From: Strix aluco
Taxonomy: Eukaryota > Chordata > Aves > Strigiformes > Strigidae
DNA: 64,000 bases
NCBI RefSeq assembly: GCF_031877795.1
Contig: NC_133933.1
Location: 73,425,730 to 73,489,729 of the forward strand
Direction of reading: 5' to 3'
Each line of letters starts with the position of its first letter. Within the stretch, counting starts at the first letter, position 1. The notes beneath the pieces are model-generated. The model was given only the letters and a program-made list of their open reading frames with translations. It ran no database searches and was not told the origin of the DNA. Made by a program: the position numbers and the translations under genes. Below, one piece after another: positions 36,601 through 51,735 of this stretch.

Positions 36601-39600
36601 AAAGCCAATACAGGGATTTTTCCAAGATAAAGTAACTTTACTCCAGAAGAGAATGGTTGTAAGAAGCACTGACACTGGCATAGTTATCACAGCACAACTG
36701 CTGTTTTAGCTATTCTGGCCTATTGCTTTGTCCTGAGTATCTTAAGTCCCTAGTTACTATCTCAGGCTGGTTCTTTTAATTAGAGCAAGGCTTTAATTGA
36801 ACATCATCAGGTGAAATAGCTGAAAACAGTCTCCTGCCCTGGTGCGGGAAAATCTCAGAGGGGAAACTGTTATGATGGTAGAAAAATAATTTTAAGAAAG
36901 TTGAAAAATACATATTGATAAAATTATTTGTAGCATTTAAATTTATGACAACAGAAATACCCTGGAGGAAAAATGGTGAAGGAAAGCCCCTTAATGCATT
37001 TGACATCACTTTTTGTGTAGTCTTTACATGCATATTTAATTATTACATGTACACAACAGCTGTACACATATGTTTACCTGTACACTGATACACAGCACAT
37101 CATCACAGGTAACTCAACTGCTCAGGTATCTTTGCAGATCAAAGCTTTATTCATCCATAAGTCCCTGCTTCTGTTCTAAATAAAATGATAAACTGAATGA
37201 TAAAAACACACAGTTAAGCTTAGCAGAACAGCAGTAACTTGAAACTATTTTAACAGGTTCTTAGAACTTGACAGCATCCTTTTAAAACAACTTCTTTCTA
37301 TAAAAAAAACCCAAACCAACACAATTCTGAAACATTTAAGGCTAGAACATTTACAGAATAAACCTAATCAACAGAGTTATTTACAATTAATAAATTCAAA
37401 TGTCTGAGAAAAAGTTATCTGGAGATTTTGAAACATTTGTGCAGTTTTAGAAGTGATCCATGGCTGAAGATCCATGGCTTTTTTAGTCTGCACAACAGCG
37501 ATGACTGAAAGTTAGGTTTGTTAAGTAATTTCTCATTTGTTAAATAAATGTAACTTTTCTTTAAATTTAAAACTAAAGAAAATCTATTTTTATTTAATAA
37601 AAAAAGGAAAACTATAATTTATTTTTGCTAGCAACTTTTCTTTGATATTGTTCTCTATCAATGGTTTGGCTTGTGACACACACAGCACCACAAAGGGGTT
37701 AGAAAATTCCAGTTCCAGGAAATTTTTGCTGGAAATTCTTTATATATTCAGAGTCGATGCTTGAAGGAATAGTCTCCATAGCCAGGAAAGATCAGGTCAA
37801 AACTGTCGGTACGTTTTAATTTCTATTTCTAGCTCCAGAATTTATTCTGTGTTTGTCTATGTCCTGCCTCCCCTCATCTTTAGACATTTTTAGCCCCTGC
37901 TAGTAGTGGTATTCAACACAGAGCTAGCACGTTTTCAATGGTCTAATTACCATTGCTGTGCTTTAACACTAATGTTCAAAAAATGAAATCTCACGCTGAC
38001 GTTAAAGGGAGAACCTTATATATACAAATGTGAAAGTCTGCACTTTATCCTGGGATTCCTAAGAAATTAGGCTTATAACACCACATGTAACGATGCTCAA
38101 AGATGTCAAATTCCTATATGATTTTTGAAGATCAGTACCTGGGCAAGAGCACCTAAAGTAAGAGTTCTTCAGTCAGAAGAAAGAGTGTAGCACCAGGTCA
38201 TCACTACCTGGTGGGAGGCCAGCCAACCTGCCAGCTCCTGAAAATTGGTCTGGCAACCTGCACAGCTCTAGTAGCTGATTGACTGGCACCTACGTATTTT
38301 GGAAAATGGTAGAGCATGTGTTACTTCTTGCTCACCTAGAGAGGAGGACAAGGCATCAGATGAGAATTTAGGGAACACAGGGCAGAACTAGAGATATTTA
38401 ACAGGGAGGAATAAGTTCATATAGGATATACTAAGTGAAGACAGGTTATAGTGGAGTGGCACAGAAAATAAATCCACGAGAAACCAGACTTTGTTAATTT
38501 TTCTGTTCATGGAACAACTAGTTTTAAATATTGTATGCCTAATAAGCACAGGAGCCAGCAGAAACAGTGACTGGACTCTGATTTTCATCAGTGAGCTGTG
38601 TTAAAATTTTCAGGTACATCAGCCTAATGTGGTCAGTCTCCAACCTAAACAATATACAATTCTCATGAGACGTGCCTTCACAACAGTAGTTTTCCTTTCC
38701 TGGTAATCCTATATTGGCATCACCTTTGCAACTTGAAAGCCTTTTCTTGGTTCTCATCTTTCTTTTCAACATACACAAATTCATATCCATGACAATCTTC
38801 CCGTTCCTTGTTCTTACCTTAAAGGCAGCGGATAATAATTATATAAAAAGACACTTATTAAAGCAAAGAAATACATTTCCACATTGGAATGTAGATAATT
38901 CAGTGCCAAAGAATGCCATCGAGATTAGCAAATTAGCAAAATAATAACAAAACCGTAGCAGTGTACATGGACAAGAAAACAGGCAGCACTTAAATTATTT
39001 CACTGCAATTCTTTTGTTCTGAAAAATGACAAACCAGCAAGGAATGAGTAATGCTATAGGTTTGCTGTTGTTATCTATCTGTATTTAACTATATATATAA
39101 TTATTCATCTTATTACATTTTAACATATAAATTATTGTTACATATTACATATATATTTTTTTAAAAAGAGCAAAAGCTTTCACACCATAGTAGTATGATC
39201 ATGCATATGCACCATAAACTGAATCATGTAAATGTGTTCTAAAAATCTATGTGTCTTAGCTTAGGACATGTTTGTTATCTGACTTTACAGTAGACAGAGA
39301 AACTCTACGCTGAAGAATGCGCTTTTTTTCATGCCTAGATAGTGCTCTGAAAAGATGATCGTCCAAAATATGATACTTGCTAATACATTACATTTATGTG
39401 TATTGACAGGAGTGGGTCCCATACCATCGTCCAATAGCAAGACCGGGATGTGCAGAGCTCTGTTACGACTTGAATGGACCGACTGCTCGGGGGGAGCAAG
39501 CATGCTACGCACACCAAGTCCTGGGCACTGGGACCTGATGGAGTTCCCATGCACATAACCCACACTTACCCCTCAAGTAGCAGCTCAGGACTGGTTGTCA

Positions 39601-42600
39601 CAACCAAAGCAACTACTGCAGCTCACATCCAGCCACCTTTTCTGGAGCACTCCTCATCTGCCAGGCTGTCAACTGAATGAACATCTTTGGCAGAGACAGC
39701 TGCTCCATTTATCGCTGATCAGGCTGACAAGGGGTCCTCACGAAGGTTGGTTTTTATGAAGTACAATTCTGACAGTCATGTTCAGTCCTTGAATGCTCAT
39801 TTGTGGGAGAGGAAAAGTCAGCCTTTCTCTAGCTTGTCTCCTTTCGCTGCTACAAGAAAGATAACATCACTACACTCTCAGGTCCAAAGATGCAAAATAG
39901 CTAATTCAAGATTACAACGAATAAATAAATCACAATTAAATGAAAGCTATAGGCTGCCTGTAATCTAAGTAACCTGTTTTTTAAAAATAACATCATAAGG
40001 GGAGTGGTGACATAGAGCGCATATTGTAAAAGAATTTGAGAAAAAGGCACCAGCAGACACTGAAGGTCCAAAACATTGAAGGTGTTACTGGAAAGCTTTG
40101 CTGAATTAATGTTTGTTTGATTTGGCTAAGGTTTGCCACTACCTGTTTATTATTAGTTTGGACTTGTCCATCACCTTATAAAAGTCAGATGAAGTTAAGC
40201 CGAAGCCACGTTTTTGAAAGTATTTTTAATAAATAATAAACACATGGTCAAACTAAAGGTTAAAGTAGACGCTGTTTGAAAATAAAAAAAGTTAAGACCA
40301 TAAAGGCTTGGGGAGAGCTGCAGTGAGAAGCCAGGAGCTGAGGTCAGGCAGAGGGTGCTGCCACACCGCAGGGCTCACAGAGACATGCTGCCCTCCCTGC
40401 AGCTTCCTCTCCCAAACATTTTCTGCTCCGCAAAGTATTTTGGTGTGATGCACCGAGGACTTGAGCCTGCCATTACTTTTATTTGATAAGATAGGAGTTA
40501 GAAGAGAATCTACATGGCAGTTTTTAAGTGGGAAGGAGCAGGCACAGGATGGCTGAGGACAATCACCTCGATGGTGTGTACACCCTAGGAGAGAAGCCAT
40601 TAGCCCAGTCAGCTCCTTTGCGTGCCAAGGGCACCGTGCTGTGCGACTGGCCGGCCCTCACGGCAGTCTCTGTTGGCAAGCCCAGCTCTGTCCTGCCCTC
40701 TGCAGCTGCTGCTAGAATGGGCCGTGTTCCTGCCCCTGCAGGTGAAGACCACCGTGCCTTGGATGCCCAGTGTGGACACTGAAATGGTTCTTTATTCATT
40801 AGACTGTGCTGTGCTGCTGGGACTGTGACTCGGGAAGCAGTGCATCACGATGGGCATCCATCCTCAGAGAGGCTTCAGTCTCAAGCCACCCCTCACCATC
40901 CAACAGATGCATATGGATTCCTTAAAAAAACCCCAAAACACAACAACCAAAAAAACACCCAACAAAACAAATCCAAAGCAAAAAAAACCTCACCCAAAAT
41001 GAGCATGTTGCCAACTCTTTAGATGTATCATACACATGCTAAAAAAACCCCAAATGAAAAAAATCAGAAAATGAGGAGTGCACAAGTGTACAATTATCGT
41101 CAGGGGAATCACTAGCAGAGTCCTATTTAATCACACAATGCTGCTCTTCAGGCTTAACTAGCTTTACAATTTTATTTTGATTTACTGCTCTTTTCCTCCT
41201 ATCTGCTAGGAGATTTTGGAAACTGTCCAGCATTTTTTAGCATGAAATAGAACAAAATAGAAACCATTATTTACAAAATAAAATGAGATTGATGAGATAG
41301 AAGGCAGACAAAAGTGGGCAACAGGCACCTAAAAATGCAGCTGTCACATTTATAGAAAGAAATGTTTCTAGAGAAGCAGTATTTATGTATGTCCAAGTTG
41401 GTCAAGGAAATGAGCTCTGGGCCATCACAGAACAGATCCGTCCACCACTCTTACAGGGTTGTGAAAACAAAATTTAGCTTCAGATCATTTCAATATTCTA
41501 GTAGTGGAAGTGTTAAGAGGAAAAACAGCCTGGGAAAGGTTGACATGACTGTGAGTGCATCCAAAAGACGGTAAGTGGACAAGTTAGGTAGAAATAAGGC
41601 TGATGCAAGAACACTGCTCAGATCAGGTGGAACAAAATTAGGTGATGGTGAGAATAGCGCACTACAAAGTGGACAGGCTTGCACTGTGTCTCAACTTTGC
41701 AAATCCGTATCTTACCTTCCAGCATCTCCACCTGAGAAGTGTTTTCCACAGCCAAGTAGGATGGGAGAGGCCATTTCCCCACCATCCCCAATGGATCACC
41801 GCTAGGATCTGCTACAAAACATTCTCACTACCTAGCGACCTTCAATACAAGAAGAAAAAGAGGACAACCTACAAATACTGGGACAGAATGATGATTCAGA
41901 GAGCCCAATATCCTCTCTCTGACCATAAGCAAAACCAGATGTCTGGGGAAGGATGCAAGACATGGTAAACAAATACTACCATCTACTACTGTCCAGGCCT
42001 CCAAATATTTTTGACTCAAGGACCTCCTGAGCCAAACAGGCTATCTATCTATACATTTGGTGACTTGCCACAGATTTCTCTCCTCTGAACTGCTTCATTT
42101 TCCACTTCACCCCTCAGCACCTACAATATCCTTCAGCAGAAAATTCTACCAGTCTTTCACTGTTCACATGAAGATTCCCCCTTTTTTTTTTTGCTATGGC
42201 TCCCGCTCGGTCACTATTTTGTCTTTTCTGCATCACTCAAATATTAAGACCTTTATAACAAACATGATAACCATTAAGTATCAGTCATATCATTCCCATA
42301 TTGAAGAGCTTTCCTCTTATTTTCTTGTTTGTTGTCCAAAAAGCATTCGTTCGATTATTGTTACTAGGTCTCATCTTTACTGTCCTGTGTAACTCTCCAT
42401 CATCAACATCTTTTGTTACCCCATTGTTTACCTTTTTCTTCACATCATTGCAATTACATTCAAGAGCGAAGTCCAAGCACAGGTCTCTGCACAGTTCAAC
42501 CGACATCCTCCCTTCACAGCAAAAGCTACTCCAACTCTTTTGTATCTTCTGACCATAAGATGTCCAAGTTGTCCATGTGAGATCCTCTTTCCTACCCCAT

Positions 42601-44200
42601 ACCTAATTAGTTTCATTTGAGGCTATTGCAAGGAATTCCAACAAAGATTTCTAGAAACTCAAATAAAGTATGTAAACAAGATGACTCGCTGACCTGCCAA
42701 ATAAACTTTGTGGTTGCTAAGGCAAGACTCCATAAAAGCTGTATCAACTTTTCAAAAGCATGACAGCTTTACCCATGTGGCTGCTAATTCTAATTCTGTT
42801 CTCATTAGCCAGTATTTCACGTATCACACATTCCAACATATTGGCGCCTTGTTTTGCTGCTGCCAAGACAAACTACTAAACAAATGCATGAGAAATTCAA
42901 ATATTAATTCAAAATTCTGGGAATGTTAATTAGTTTTAATTATTAATAGTTAAATGTAATTTCTTATAAGCAGGCAGAAATGCATTAATGATTATGGGAA
43001 AACACCTATCTTTATTTCCTATAATCACTATTTCAAGTACCCACAAAAGCACATGCCAATCATCTGAAGGGAAGCATCTAAAAATCACAGTTGCATATCT
43101 GAAATCTCTGTGGAGCACATTAGTCCTTTCCTTAGAGAAATAACATCTTTATAATCAAACTCTGCTTTTCTGTCTTTTGTCAAACAGTATGAGATTGCAA
43201 GTGAGAAGTTAGCCTTTAATTTCAGTTTCAGCTCTAGGGATATCAATTTCTTTGTCCTCCTTACCATCCTTCCACTGCTGCAGACCGTGTGCTAGAATTC
43301 CTGCAGATAAGGAACCTCTGGTATGATGCCCTTGACATTTGGTTGCAAATCTTGACTGTTTTGAAGGGGGCTGGGGAGAGGGCTGAAAGACTGTCCTTGG
43401 CCAGAGGCATCTAGCACCGGCCTCAAGAGTTTTGCTGTGTATTTCACTGCAGTGAATTGTTTTTCAGCTTTATTTCCTACAGAAACAGACTGTAGAGAAG
43501 CATACTACCTTGTCTGCCTGTGCATGAACATGCAAATGCAATTTCATCATTAGGCATAGTGTTTAAAACTCCCAACACATCAGACAACACATTCCATCAA
43601 TATTGTCAGTTCATCAAGTGTGGAAACCGAAAACAGTTCCTTTCCAGAGAGAGGCACCTGGTTCAATTAATGGATTACATATTTCAAGTTCACAGCTACA
43701 GACTGCCTTCTCTAAAAACTGCCTTTGAAGGAGATGGAGCTTTAGGAAGTAGTCCTAACAAGGGAATGGGAAAGTTGGATTCTAGCATATTTTCTCCTCA
43801 TTTTGTATTGGGTTATTTTAAGCTAAAATTTTAACATTTCATGACAAGGTAAAATTTTGTGTTGCATATTAAGATGCTTTTAAAAAATGAAAGCAGTAGC
43901 CCAGAGATGCCATCACAGGGCAGGGAGTATTTTACATAACAATATTCATCATAATAAACTGGCTTTCTACCTCTGGTTTCATTTTCAATGTTAAAGTAGT
44001 GAAAGACTAAAGTGACTGTAATACAGTGTTTGTTAACAGAAATATACTGAAATTTACATAATTCAGTGGAATTTTTGTAGGATTACATAAGAATCATTAT
44101 GTAGGATTACACAAGATATCATAAGAAATATTACAGATTTAAGCAAGACTCCTTGGAGCTGGTCAACTATCATTCATGCATACAATTTTTTGCAGAAAGA
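33646..44200. other. Gene-free intergenic stretch
   Basis: Mostly AT-rich. Contains an open 183-codon plus-strand frame (34270-34818) with no recognisable domain, a locally GC-richer patch at about 40300-40880, and an A/C-rich low-complexity tract at 40921-40996. No gene, RNA or young repeat was recognised. Confidence 0.6.
40921..40996. repeat. A/C-rich low-complexity tract
   Basis: Irregular runs of A broken by CC and CAC units over about 75 bases. Confidence 0.8.
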
Positions 44201-44223
44201 GTTAAACATTCAGACAAGTTTTA

Positions 44224-44251
44224 TTTTTCTTTTTTAAAACTTTATTAGGTA
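44224..44251 (-). terminator. Candidate distal poly(A) signals
   Basis: Two AATAAA hexamers on the minus strand within about 30 bp, in TTTATTTTTC and CTTTATTAGG contexts (forward). They could end a very long RNF217 3' UTR, or be chance in AT-rich DNA. No transcript evidence is available. Confidence 0.25.
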
Positions 44252-47200
44252 GACGTTACTAGATGACATCGTAAAACCCCTTGTGTGCAAGTGAACAAAC
44301 TACAATATATGTCTTCCCACAATTCATTAAATCCACCCCCCCATTTCTGAATATTGATTCTAAGACAGGTGAAGTGCATTCAAATGCTACTTTACATTCT
44401 TCCATTTCATCATGGGGAAGCACTTTTTCAGTCTGTTGGTAACAGGGGCTTGGGATATCAGTGTAAGTGAAAGGAATGCCTTTAAACAAAGTACCGTAAG
44501 TTTTGACTTACGAACTTCACTCTCAGTATGGACATCAGATTCATCACAGTCTTTTAAATTAAACTGCCTACCATGATTGTGATTGTTTTTAGCAAAGTGA
44601 AGCAGTACAGAGACATACCTACTACTGAATACTAGTGAGGTAACATTTTGAAAATAAAACTGTTAAAAAATTCACTTACTTTCAAAAGGTCCTGTCCAGC
44701 AGGACAAACATTGGCAGAACACCTTCCCTTGTATCCATGCATGTACATGTGCATATACAACCTGTGTCTACTATAGCTTTTTAAAGAACAGGATTTTAGT
44801 TATACATTCATCAGGACAAATTTAAAAGTCAGACATTACTATGGTAGATTCAACAGAAGACTTCAGTGAACCATCTCTAGACCTCCTAAATTAAAAGGCA
44901 CTCTGAAGAGGGTAGCAAGAAATAATCCTTACAAAACATTGACACAAACCAAAGCAGCCACAAAGGTAATACACTCAACAGTGATTATTGGTGTACATTT
45001 AAAATACCAACTTGAAGATGGATTATTTGTAAAAATATTGCCCAAGACTACCAAGTTTTTGTCAAGTTATTACAGCATGAAGACCATTGTTGCAATACTA
45101 TGCAACAAAAAAATAGTTACCAGCTAAATGCGGGAGAAAGATAATGGAAAAACCTTATCAGCATTTTGGTTGTGTGCCTGCTGGTTGTAAGAGAAAAGAA
45201 TTTCATTTAAGGAAATAACATTTTAAAATAAACAGTAACTCCTAAGATTGAAGAAGTATTTTGATACACGATGCCTCCTATTCAATGGGTTACAGAATGA
45301 CTTAGTTAATGCCTAAAAAGCAGAGATAATACTGAAACAGAAGTTAAGAAATCTGTAAGAGTGATAATTCACTTATAATTTTATTGCAGTATTGTTCTAA
45401 ATCAAATTCCCTACCACCAAAACCTTCAGATATGCAAGTTGAATCCTGATTAAACACTTGTGTGTGATGCTTCCTGAAGAAATAACACTGCAAGTGACAG
45501 CTGTATTACCAATTAAGAACTCCAGGGGAAAAAAAAGCCTCTCCTACTGTTCTGAAAAACTTCAAAAGAATAAAAGGTTCCAAGAGATACTCTTCTCATC
45601 TTAATTTCTCCCTCTTTTCCTTCCTTCACAAATTCATAGTGGAGGAAAGTAAAACCATTTTATGATCATGAATCTACAGGAGATAGACCTTCTAAGCATA
45701 ATTTTTCTTCTTGCCCCTCCATTATTAACTCAATTTCCTTCTGATAATTACCTTTTTATAACTTCAATATTTTTTAAAGGATAATTTCTATCAGAAGTTC
45801 ATATAATTCAAGATAATTTTAGAAAAGTAGCTTTTTTCTTGGCACCTGACTTCCAATAGATGGTCAAAAATGGGAGCAATGTTAGTAAGAAAATACAGGT
45901 CCTTTAGAAAATCAAGATCATAAAAGGCAAAATTCCACTGTCTTCTGGGAAGAAGGAAGTAATCCCAGAAGAAGAAAAAAATCCTACAGTATCCATTTTG
46001 AAACTATCTGAAGATGGTACAACAAATACTACTTTTTCAGATCATACCTCCCACCATGCAATAAGGGCTGGGCAGAGATCCCAGAGCTGTTCCACGAAGC
46101 TTGTTTGATGGTTTAGTCCATCAAAATACCCACCCCAGGGGAATTACCAACTTATATTAACAGGATATGTTAGTTCAAGTTGGGTACATCTGAAATGCTG
46201 TTAAACTGCTTTAAGTCCCAACCTAGCTACAGTGCACCTCCGTGCACCACGCTTCTCGCTATTTCCATCTTCATTAATTAGTGCGGAACACGTCCCGTTT
46301 GAGCCCTGGAGTTTGAAGGTACACATAACACAGGTTGTGGTCTAACCTAACTTCAGCTGAATTCTCTTCCCCAAAAAGTTGCATTTTTTTAAGTGAAAGA
46401 AACGTTGAAAACTCCTAGCTGGTTATGCTGGAAGACCAAAGACGACAACAATGTAAGATGCATTTCTGCAGAAGTCTGAAGGGAGATGGGGCAGGGGGGG
46501 TGAACAGCAAGTTAAAAAACTCAGAAACGAGATAATCAGAATAGGCATGCCAGATTATTTTTATAATTCGTAAAAAGATAACTTCATCACTAACATAACA
46601 TTTTTCAACTTTCTGAGCAAACCAGTATTGGTTACTTTGGCTTAACATGTCTGTAGGAGTCCATGGAACAGAAATTCCAATATTGCTCTATGGAGGGGAA
46701 CAAACACCTTTCATTTGTTTCAAGCAATAAGGCACTTACACATTTAAAAGTCCTCATTATACAAAACACACTGAATACTGGAATTCAAGCGTTGATAGTA
46801 CGGGTATTGCCAACCTCCAGTTTTTATAACTTCTTAGTCATCAAATAAACATACTACAGGAAGTTCTAATCGCCGATGCATCTAGTTTGTATATAGCCCA
46901 AATGTGGAGTTAGAAATTGCTTTCTTAATGAATTCGCGGTGTTTTGGTCAGCAGCCTGTACGCTAAAAAGGATGTGATCTATTGTCTCACTACCCTTACC
47001 TCCTGCCAGTCAAATGAACCCTATTTTAAAATGGAATTCTTCACCTTAAAATATATAAAAGAAAAGACATGGGGCAGAGGAAGGTTTCTCATTGAATTAT
47101 CATGGTTCAGCTTGGACAGCCTCTTCAGAGATCATGTTTTCTTTTTCTCAGCACCTATTATTCTCATCTCTACCACAGTCACAAGAATTAACAAATACCT

Positions 47201-50200
47201 TAAAAAGTTATTTGGACTCAGATGGTTAGTTATGTAACAAAGACAACTGTGCTTTTTAATTACATTTAAAAAAATGCAAAATTAAAAGCCCTGAAGAAAA
47301 ACAGATTTCAGCATTCTGCATTTCAGTAATTTAAATACAACAAAATTAACCTTTTGCTGGTACAGCTCAACAAAACATTACTGGAACAACTTCTTATGAG
47401 ATCACATTTTCCAGCTCTGATTTTATCTTCAGCCATTTTCACAAGTCACTTTCAAATTATGAAATTTGGAAGGAAAATGAGAGTATTAGAAATAAGAGTG
47501 TATAACAAATGGAAATATGGTAAACATTTTATTGTGAGATGGTAAACACAGTGAAATGTAAGTCTATCCCTGTCCTTGCAATTTCTGGACACGAAGCAGC
47601 AGAATGTAAATTGATAGGAAGAACTCTTAAGAGTGCATTTTTTATGCAAAAAGATAGTCCATGACTGAAGACTGAATCCATCTGCTTACCCAGAGCTTGC
47701 ATAAGGCATGAAAATGTTTCTTGACTGCATCAGCACTTTTACAGGACAGGTTTAAAATATCTGAACAGCTTGTTTGGATTCTGTAAGTAGATTTTCCTTC
47801 TAAAAATGAGGAAAATGTGGCACTGTATTAGTAACATCATGCTCAGCGACAGCAGGTTAAAATTTCAACAATACTGTTTTCAGTCTGACAAATTTTCAAC
47901 AAGATGAACACTGAATGGGGTTAGCATGCAACTGTGTTTAAGCAGGTATGTGCAAAACTCATGTTTATGCTAAAAAAAAAATCAAATATTTTTTAAATAA
48001 TAAATTTCTCCTCTTCTGACTTTGATCCATCCAAAACACTTCAGATTAATTTTTCAAGTTTTGACAAGCCAAATAAGCTCCAAAAAGGTATTCTTCTGTA
48101 CAATATGCATTGTTTAACAAACTATTTGCTATTATAGCTACTCTTTTTTTTTAAGAAAAACATAGACTTAGCTGAAATTATGCTTAGAAATTTATGTATT
48201 TATTTTTTACTAGGGACTAAGTAATTAAAGCTTATTACACATTTTTGCCTTTGAAATCAGAGCATGCACTCTAAGACCAGTTTCCATTTCCCTACCTTAT
48301 GGTATTTCACTGTCAGGTTAAGAGAAGCATCACTGATTAGTTACCTGACACGAGCACTCCATTCCTTACTGGACAGAGAACGTATAGATCCTGAGTTCTT
48401 ATGCACAGAAAGATAAGGAAGAATCAGCCAGGAAGCTACAGTCCTGTGTAACTGCAACAAGCAGCATTTGTTAGCTTTATTAAGAAAAATGTTTGGGGGT
48501 GTTGTGTTATAGCTTGAGCAGTACTTAAGTGAAAACACTGCTAGTCTTGCAGTTGAATCAAGGCTCAGCTGGTTTTTCATATAACAGTAGCAAGACAAGT
48601 CACCAAATACATCAGCAACATAACTTTTAAATGTTGTATGCTCTCTTTTTCAAGTTTATGTGTTAAGTCTGAAAAATACTGAGCAGCTATAATTCCAATT
48701 CTTACACTGTGCTAATATCTGTTACACTGAAGAAAGTAGAATTTTAAGATATGTTATTTAACACTGTCCATGGATGTTATTTCTAACTTTATTAGTGACT
48801 CAAATCATTACGAAGGTCTCTTATACTAAAAGCTAGTATTCCTTCCCCTGACAATTTGCTTTAGTAAGAACATCATTTGGGAATTCTTCCCTACTCCATG
48901 CTCTCAGTAAACTCTGCAAGTGAAAGGACTGGCTACATAGCAGCTTGCGCTTCTTCAGAAGCGAACCAGATTTTCAAATTGCTGCACAATGGCTATCAAC
49001 GGGATTCCAGATATTTTTATCAAAGTATTTGCAACCAAATTCCATACTGGCCTGAAAACAATTATGGCTCCTCTGGTTTCATGGGACTATGACTGATGTC
49101 AGGAATGGAGCTGACCCACTGCAACTATAAGGCTGCAAAATTAAAGGAAATTAAGAAATCATCTCTCTAATAGTTTCCTCAGGTAGGATTCTTTCCATCA
49201 GCAAAATCAGATATCTAATACAGATTATAGAAGTGAGAGTTATCCATGGTTCTTATCCACAGTGTGGACCTACATAATTATTATACCAAGAATTATGAAC
49301 GGTGCAAGGTTTGCTCAAGAAACAAAACACCACAACTAAGTTTTAAAAAACTCAGAGCCTGCATGGCAAACTATTTGGCCATTGAATATTAAACAGTTTC
49401 TCAGATCTAACTGGCAAGAGAAACCATTCAATCGCTGGAGAATTTGTATCCTCTGACTGAATTACTGCCCTACCTACACATCATTTAACATCACACAAGC
49501 TATGGCAGTCTTTGGAAGAACAGAAAGCCCCTTGACTAAAAATAATACCTGATGGTGATCCAAAACACCTTCTAGCTAAATAGGCAATAGTCCCTGCAAA
49601 TTAATGTCTTTATTAAAAGTAAACCTTCACGTTGATCACACTTTCAGAATCAGTAAATAGATGTAAATTAAAAAACCCCTAACATACCAGGAAAAGTTAT
49701 GAAGTCAGCATTAGTAACATCAAAACCAAACACAAAATCCTCCCTTACTTACACATTTGCACTGCCCCAAAGGAAGGTAATAGATCACTCAAGGTGCACT
49801 GTATTTTAATGACAGCTGAAAGATATAAATATACTGTTTATTATAGAGATAAAAATTGAAGACCAATAGACTTTTGTATCAAACTAAAACCGATGGGTCA
49901 GCTACAGAACGAGGCTACTCAGAACTGCACTTTTGCCTCTCGCTTGTATTCCTGCTCAGCTTCTTATTCTTACTGGCTAATAGATTGACACAAGGAAAAG
50001 CACAGTTATTTTCCAGTCACAAGCTCCTGGATAAACTCTGCAAATATACCTAACTATGCTCTGAGATGCCACAGCAGTCAGAACCATCCTGCCACTCACA
50101 CGGCTGAGCAGGCCTGAAACTTGACCCAGTTAATAAAATACAACTAATTATTTTAGCAAACAAAGTGGAGAAAGGGAGAGCAGCCCCCTCCAGCCTGGCA

Positions 50201-50795
50201 TGCCCAGCCAGCCCTCCCTGGCAGGAGGAGGATGGGGCGCACACAGCACGGCACTGCTGGGAGGGCACCAGCTCTGACTGCTTGCCTGCAAGGAGGCCTG
50301 AGCACGTGGGCAAATCCATTTCAGGCAAGCTTGAAAGAGAAGGCTAGTGTAGAATGGATTTAAGCATTTCCTGGTCTGAATACAGTTATCAGTGAGCAAC
50401 AACTTTGCACAAGGATAATCTTAAATATTAAATGTGGTAAAAGCAAACCAGCGATGATCAGCATACAGTAGCATGAAATCTGCCTTAGCAGGTTAATTCA
50501 GCTGCCTCATGAAGTTTTCTGCTAATAAAGATGGAGTAGAACAGTCTGGTGTTTCTTCAGAGTACTTACAAAAACCAAAACACATTTACAAAATGAAAGA
50601 AAACCATCATCGAATTTCCTTACAAAGTCCATTCCATTTCTTTCAAAATGATATATTAATGCCTGTAGAACAGATGACATGACTTTGATGTATATAAGAT
50701 TTCCTGTGATACGAGAAGAGCTATTTAAAAGCTAACATTATATTGAATAAAGTTTTGTACTAAACTACTTCTCATACTTCAGTTGGTTATGTTAC
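44252..50795 (-). other. Possible distal RNF217 3' UTR or flank
   Basis: AT-rich, low in repeats, lying downstream of RNF217 on its strand. Neither strand holds a recognisable coding exon. Whether it is transcribed cannot be read from sequence. A GC-richer patch lies at about 50165-50310. Confidence 0.35.
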
Positions 50796-51735
50796 ACTGT
50801 TTAACATCTTTGTCAGCTACATGGACAGTGGATTGAGTGCACCCCCAGCAGTTTCCCTGATGACACCAAGCTGTGTGGTGCGGTCGACACACTGGAGGGA
50901 AGGGAGATGCCATCCAGAGGGACCTGGACAGGCTGGAGAGGTGGGCCTGTGCAAACCTCATGAAGTTCAACAAGGCCAAATGCAGGGTCCTGCACATGAG
51001 TCGAGGCAATCCCAAGCACAGATACAGGCTGGGCGATGAGTGGATTGAGAGCAGCCCCGGGGAGGAGGACTTGGAGGTATTAGAGGATGGAAAACTGACT
51101 ATGAGTCAGCAATGGGCACTCGCAGCCCAGAAATCCAACCATATCCTGGGCTGCATCAAGAGAAATGTGGCCAGCAGGTGGAGGGAGGCGATTCTCCCCC
51201 TCTACTCTGCTCTCGTGAGACCCCACCTGGAGTCCAGCTCTGGGGCGCCCAACATAAGAAGGACATGGACCTGCTTGAGCAGGTCCAGAGGAGGCCATGT
51301 AGATGATCGGGGGCTGGAGCACATCCCTTAAGAGGACAGGCTGAGAGAGTTGGGGTTGTTCAGCCTGGAGAAGAGAAGGCTCCAGGGAGACCGTAGAGTG
51401 TCCTTCCAGTACTTAAAGGGAGCCCACAGGAAAGATGGGGAGGGACTCTTTATCAGGGAGTGTAGGGATAGAATGAGGGGTAACAGTTTTAAACTGAAAG
51501 AGGGTAGATTTAGATTAGATGTAAGCAAGAAATTCTTTACTGTGAGGGTGGTGAGACACTGGAACAGGTTGCCCAGAGAAGTTGCCCCCTCCCTGGAACT
51601 ATTCAAGGCCAGGTTGGACGGGGCTTTGAGCATCTGAGGAACCTCATCTAGTGGAAGGTGTCCCTGTCCATGGCAGGGGGTTGGAACTAGATGATCTTTA
51701 AGAGTCCCTTCCAACCCAAACCATTCTATGATTTC
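50796..51735 (+). mobile_element. CR1 LINE 3' fragment (CR1-f)
   Basis: A 5'-truncated CR1 in plus orientation of about 940 bp. It begins in the reverse-transcriptase region (FNIFVSYMDSG-like start). The catalytic block reads FPDDTK, with Pro where CR1 usually has Ala. Conserved blocks follow: [73 protein letters not shown]. Frame breaks occur near 51230-51350. It ends in the CR1 tail CCATTCTATGATT. It belongs to a different subfamily from CR1-a and CR1-b. It is antisense to RNF217, about 2.9 kb downstream of the stop. Confidence 0.95.
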
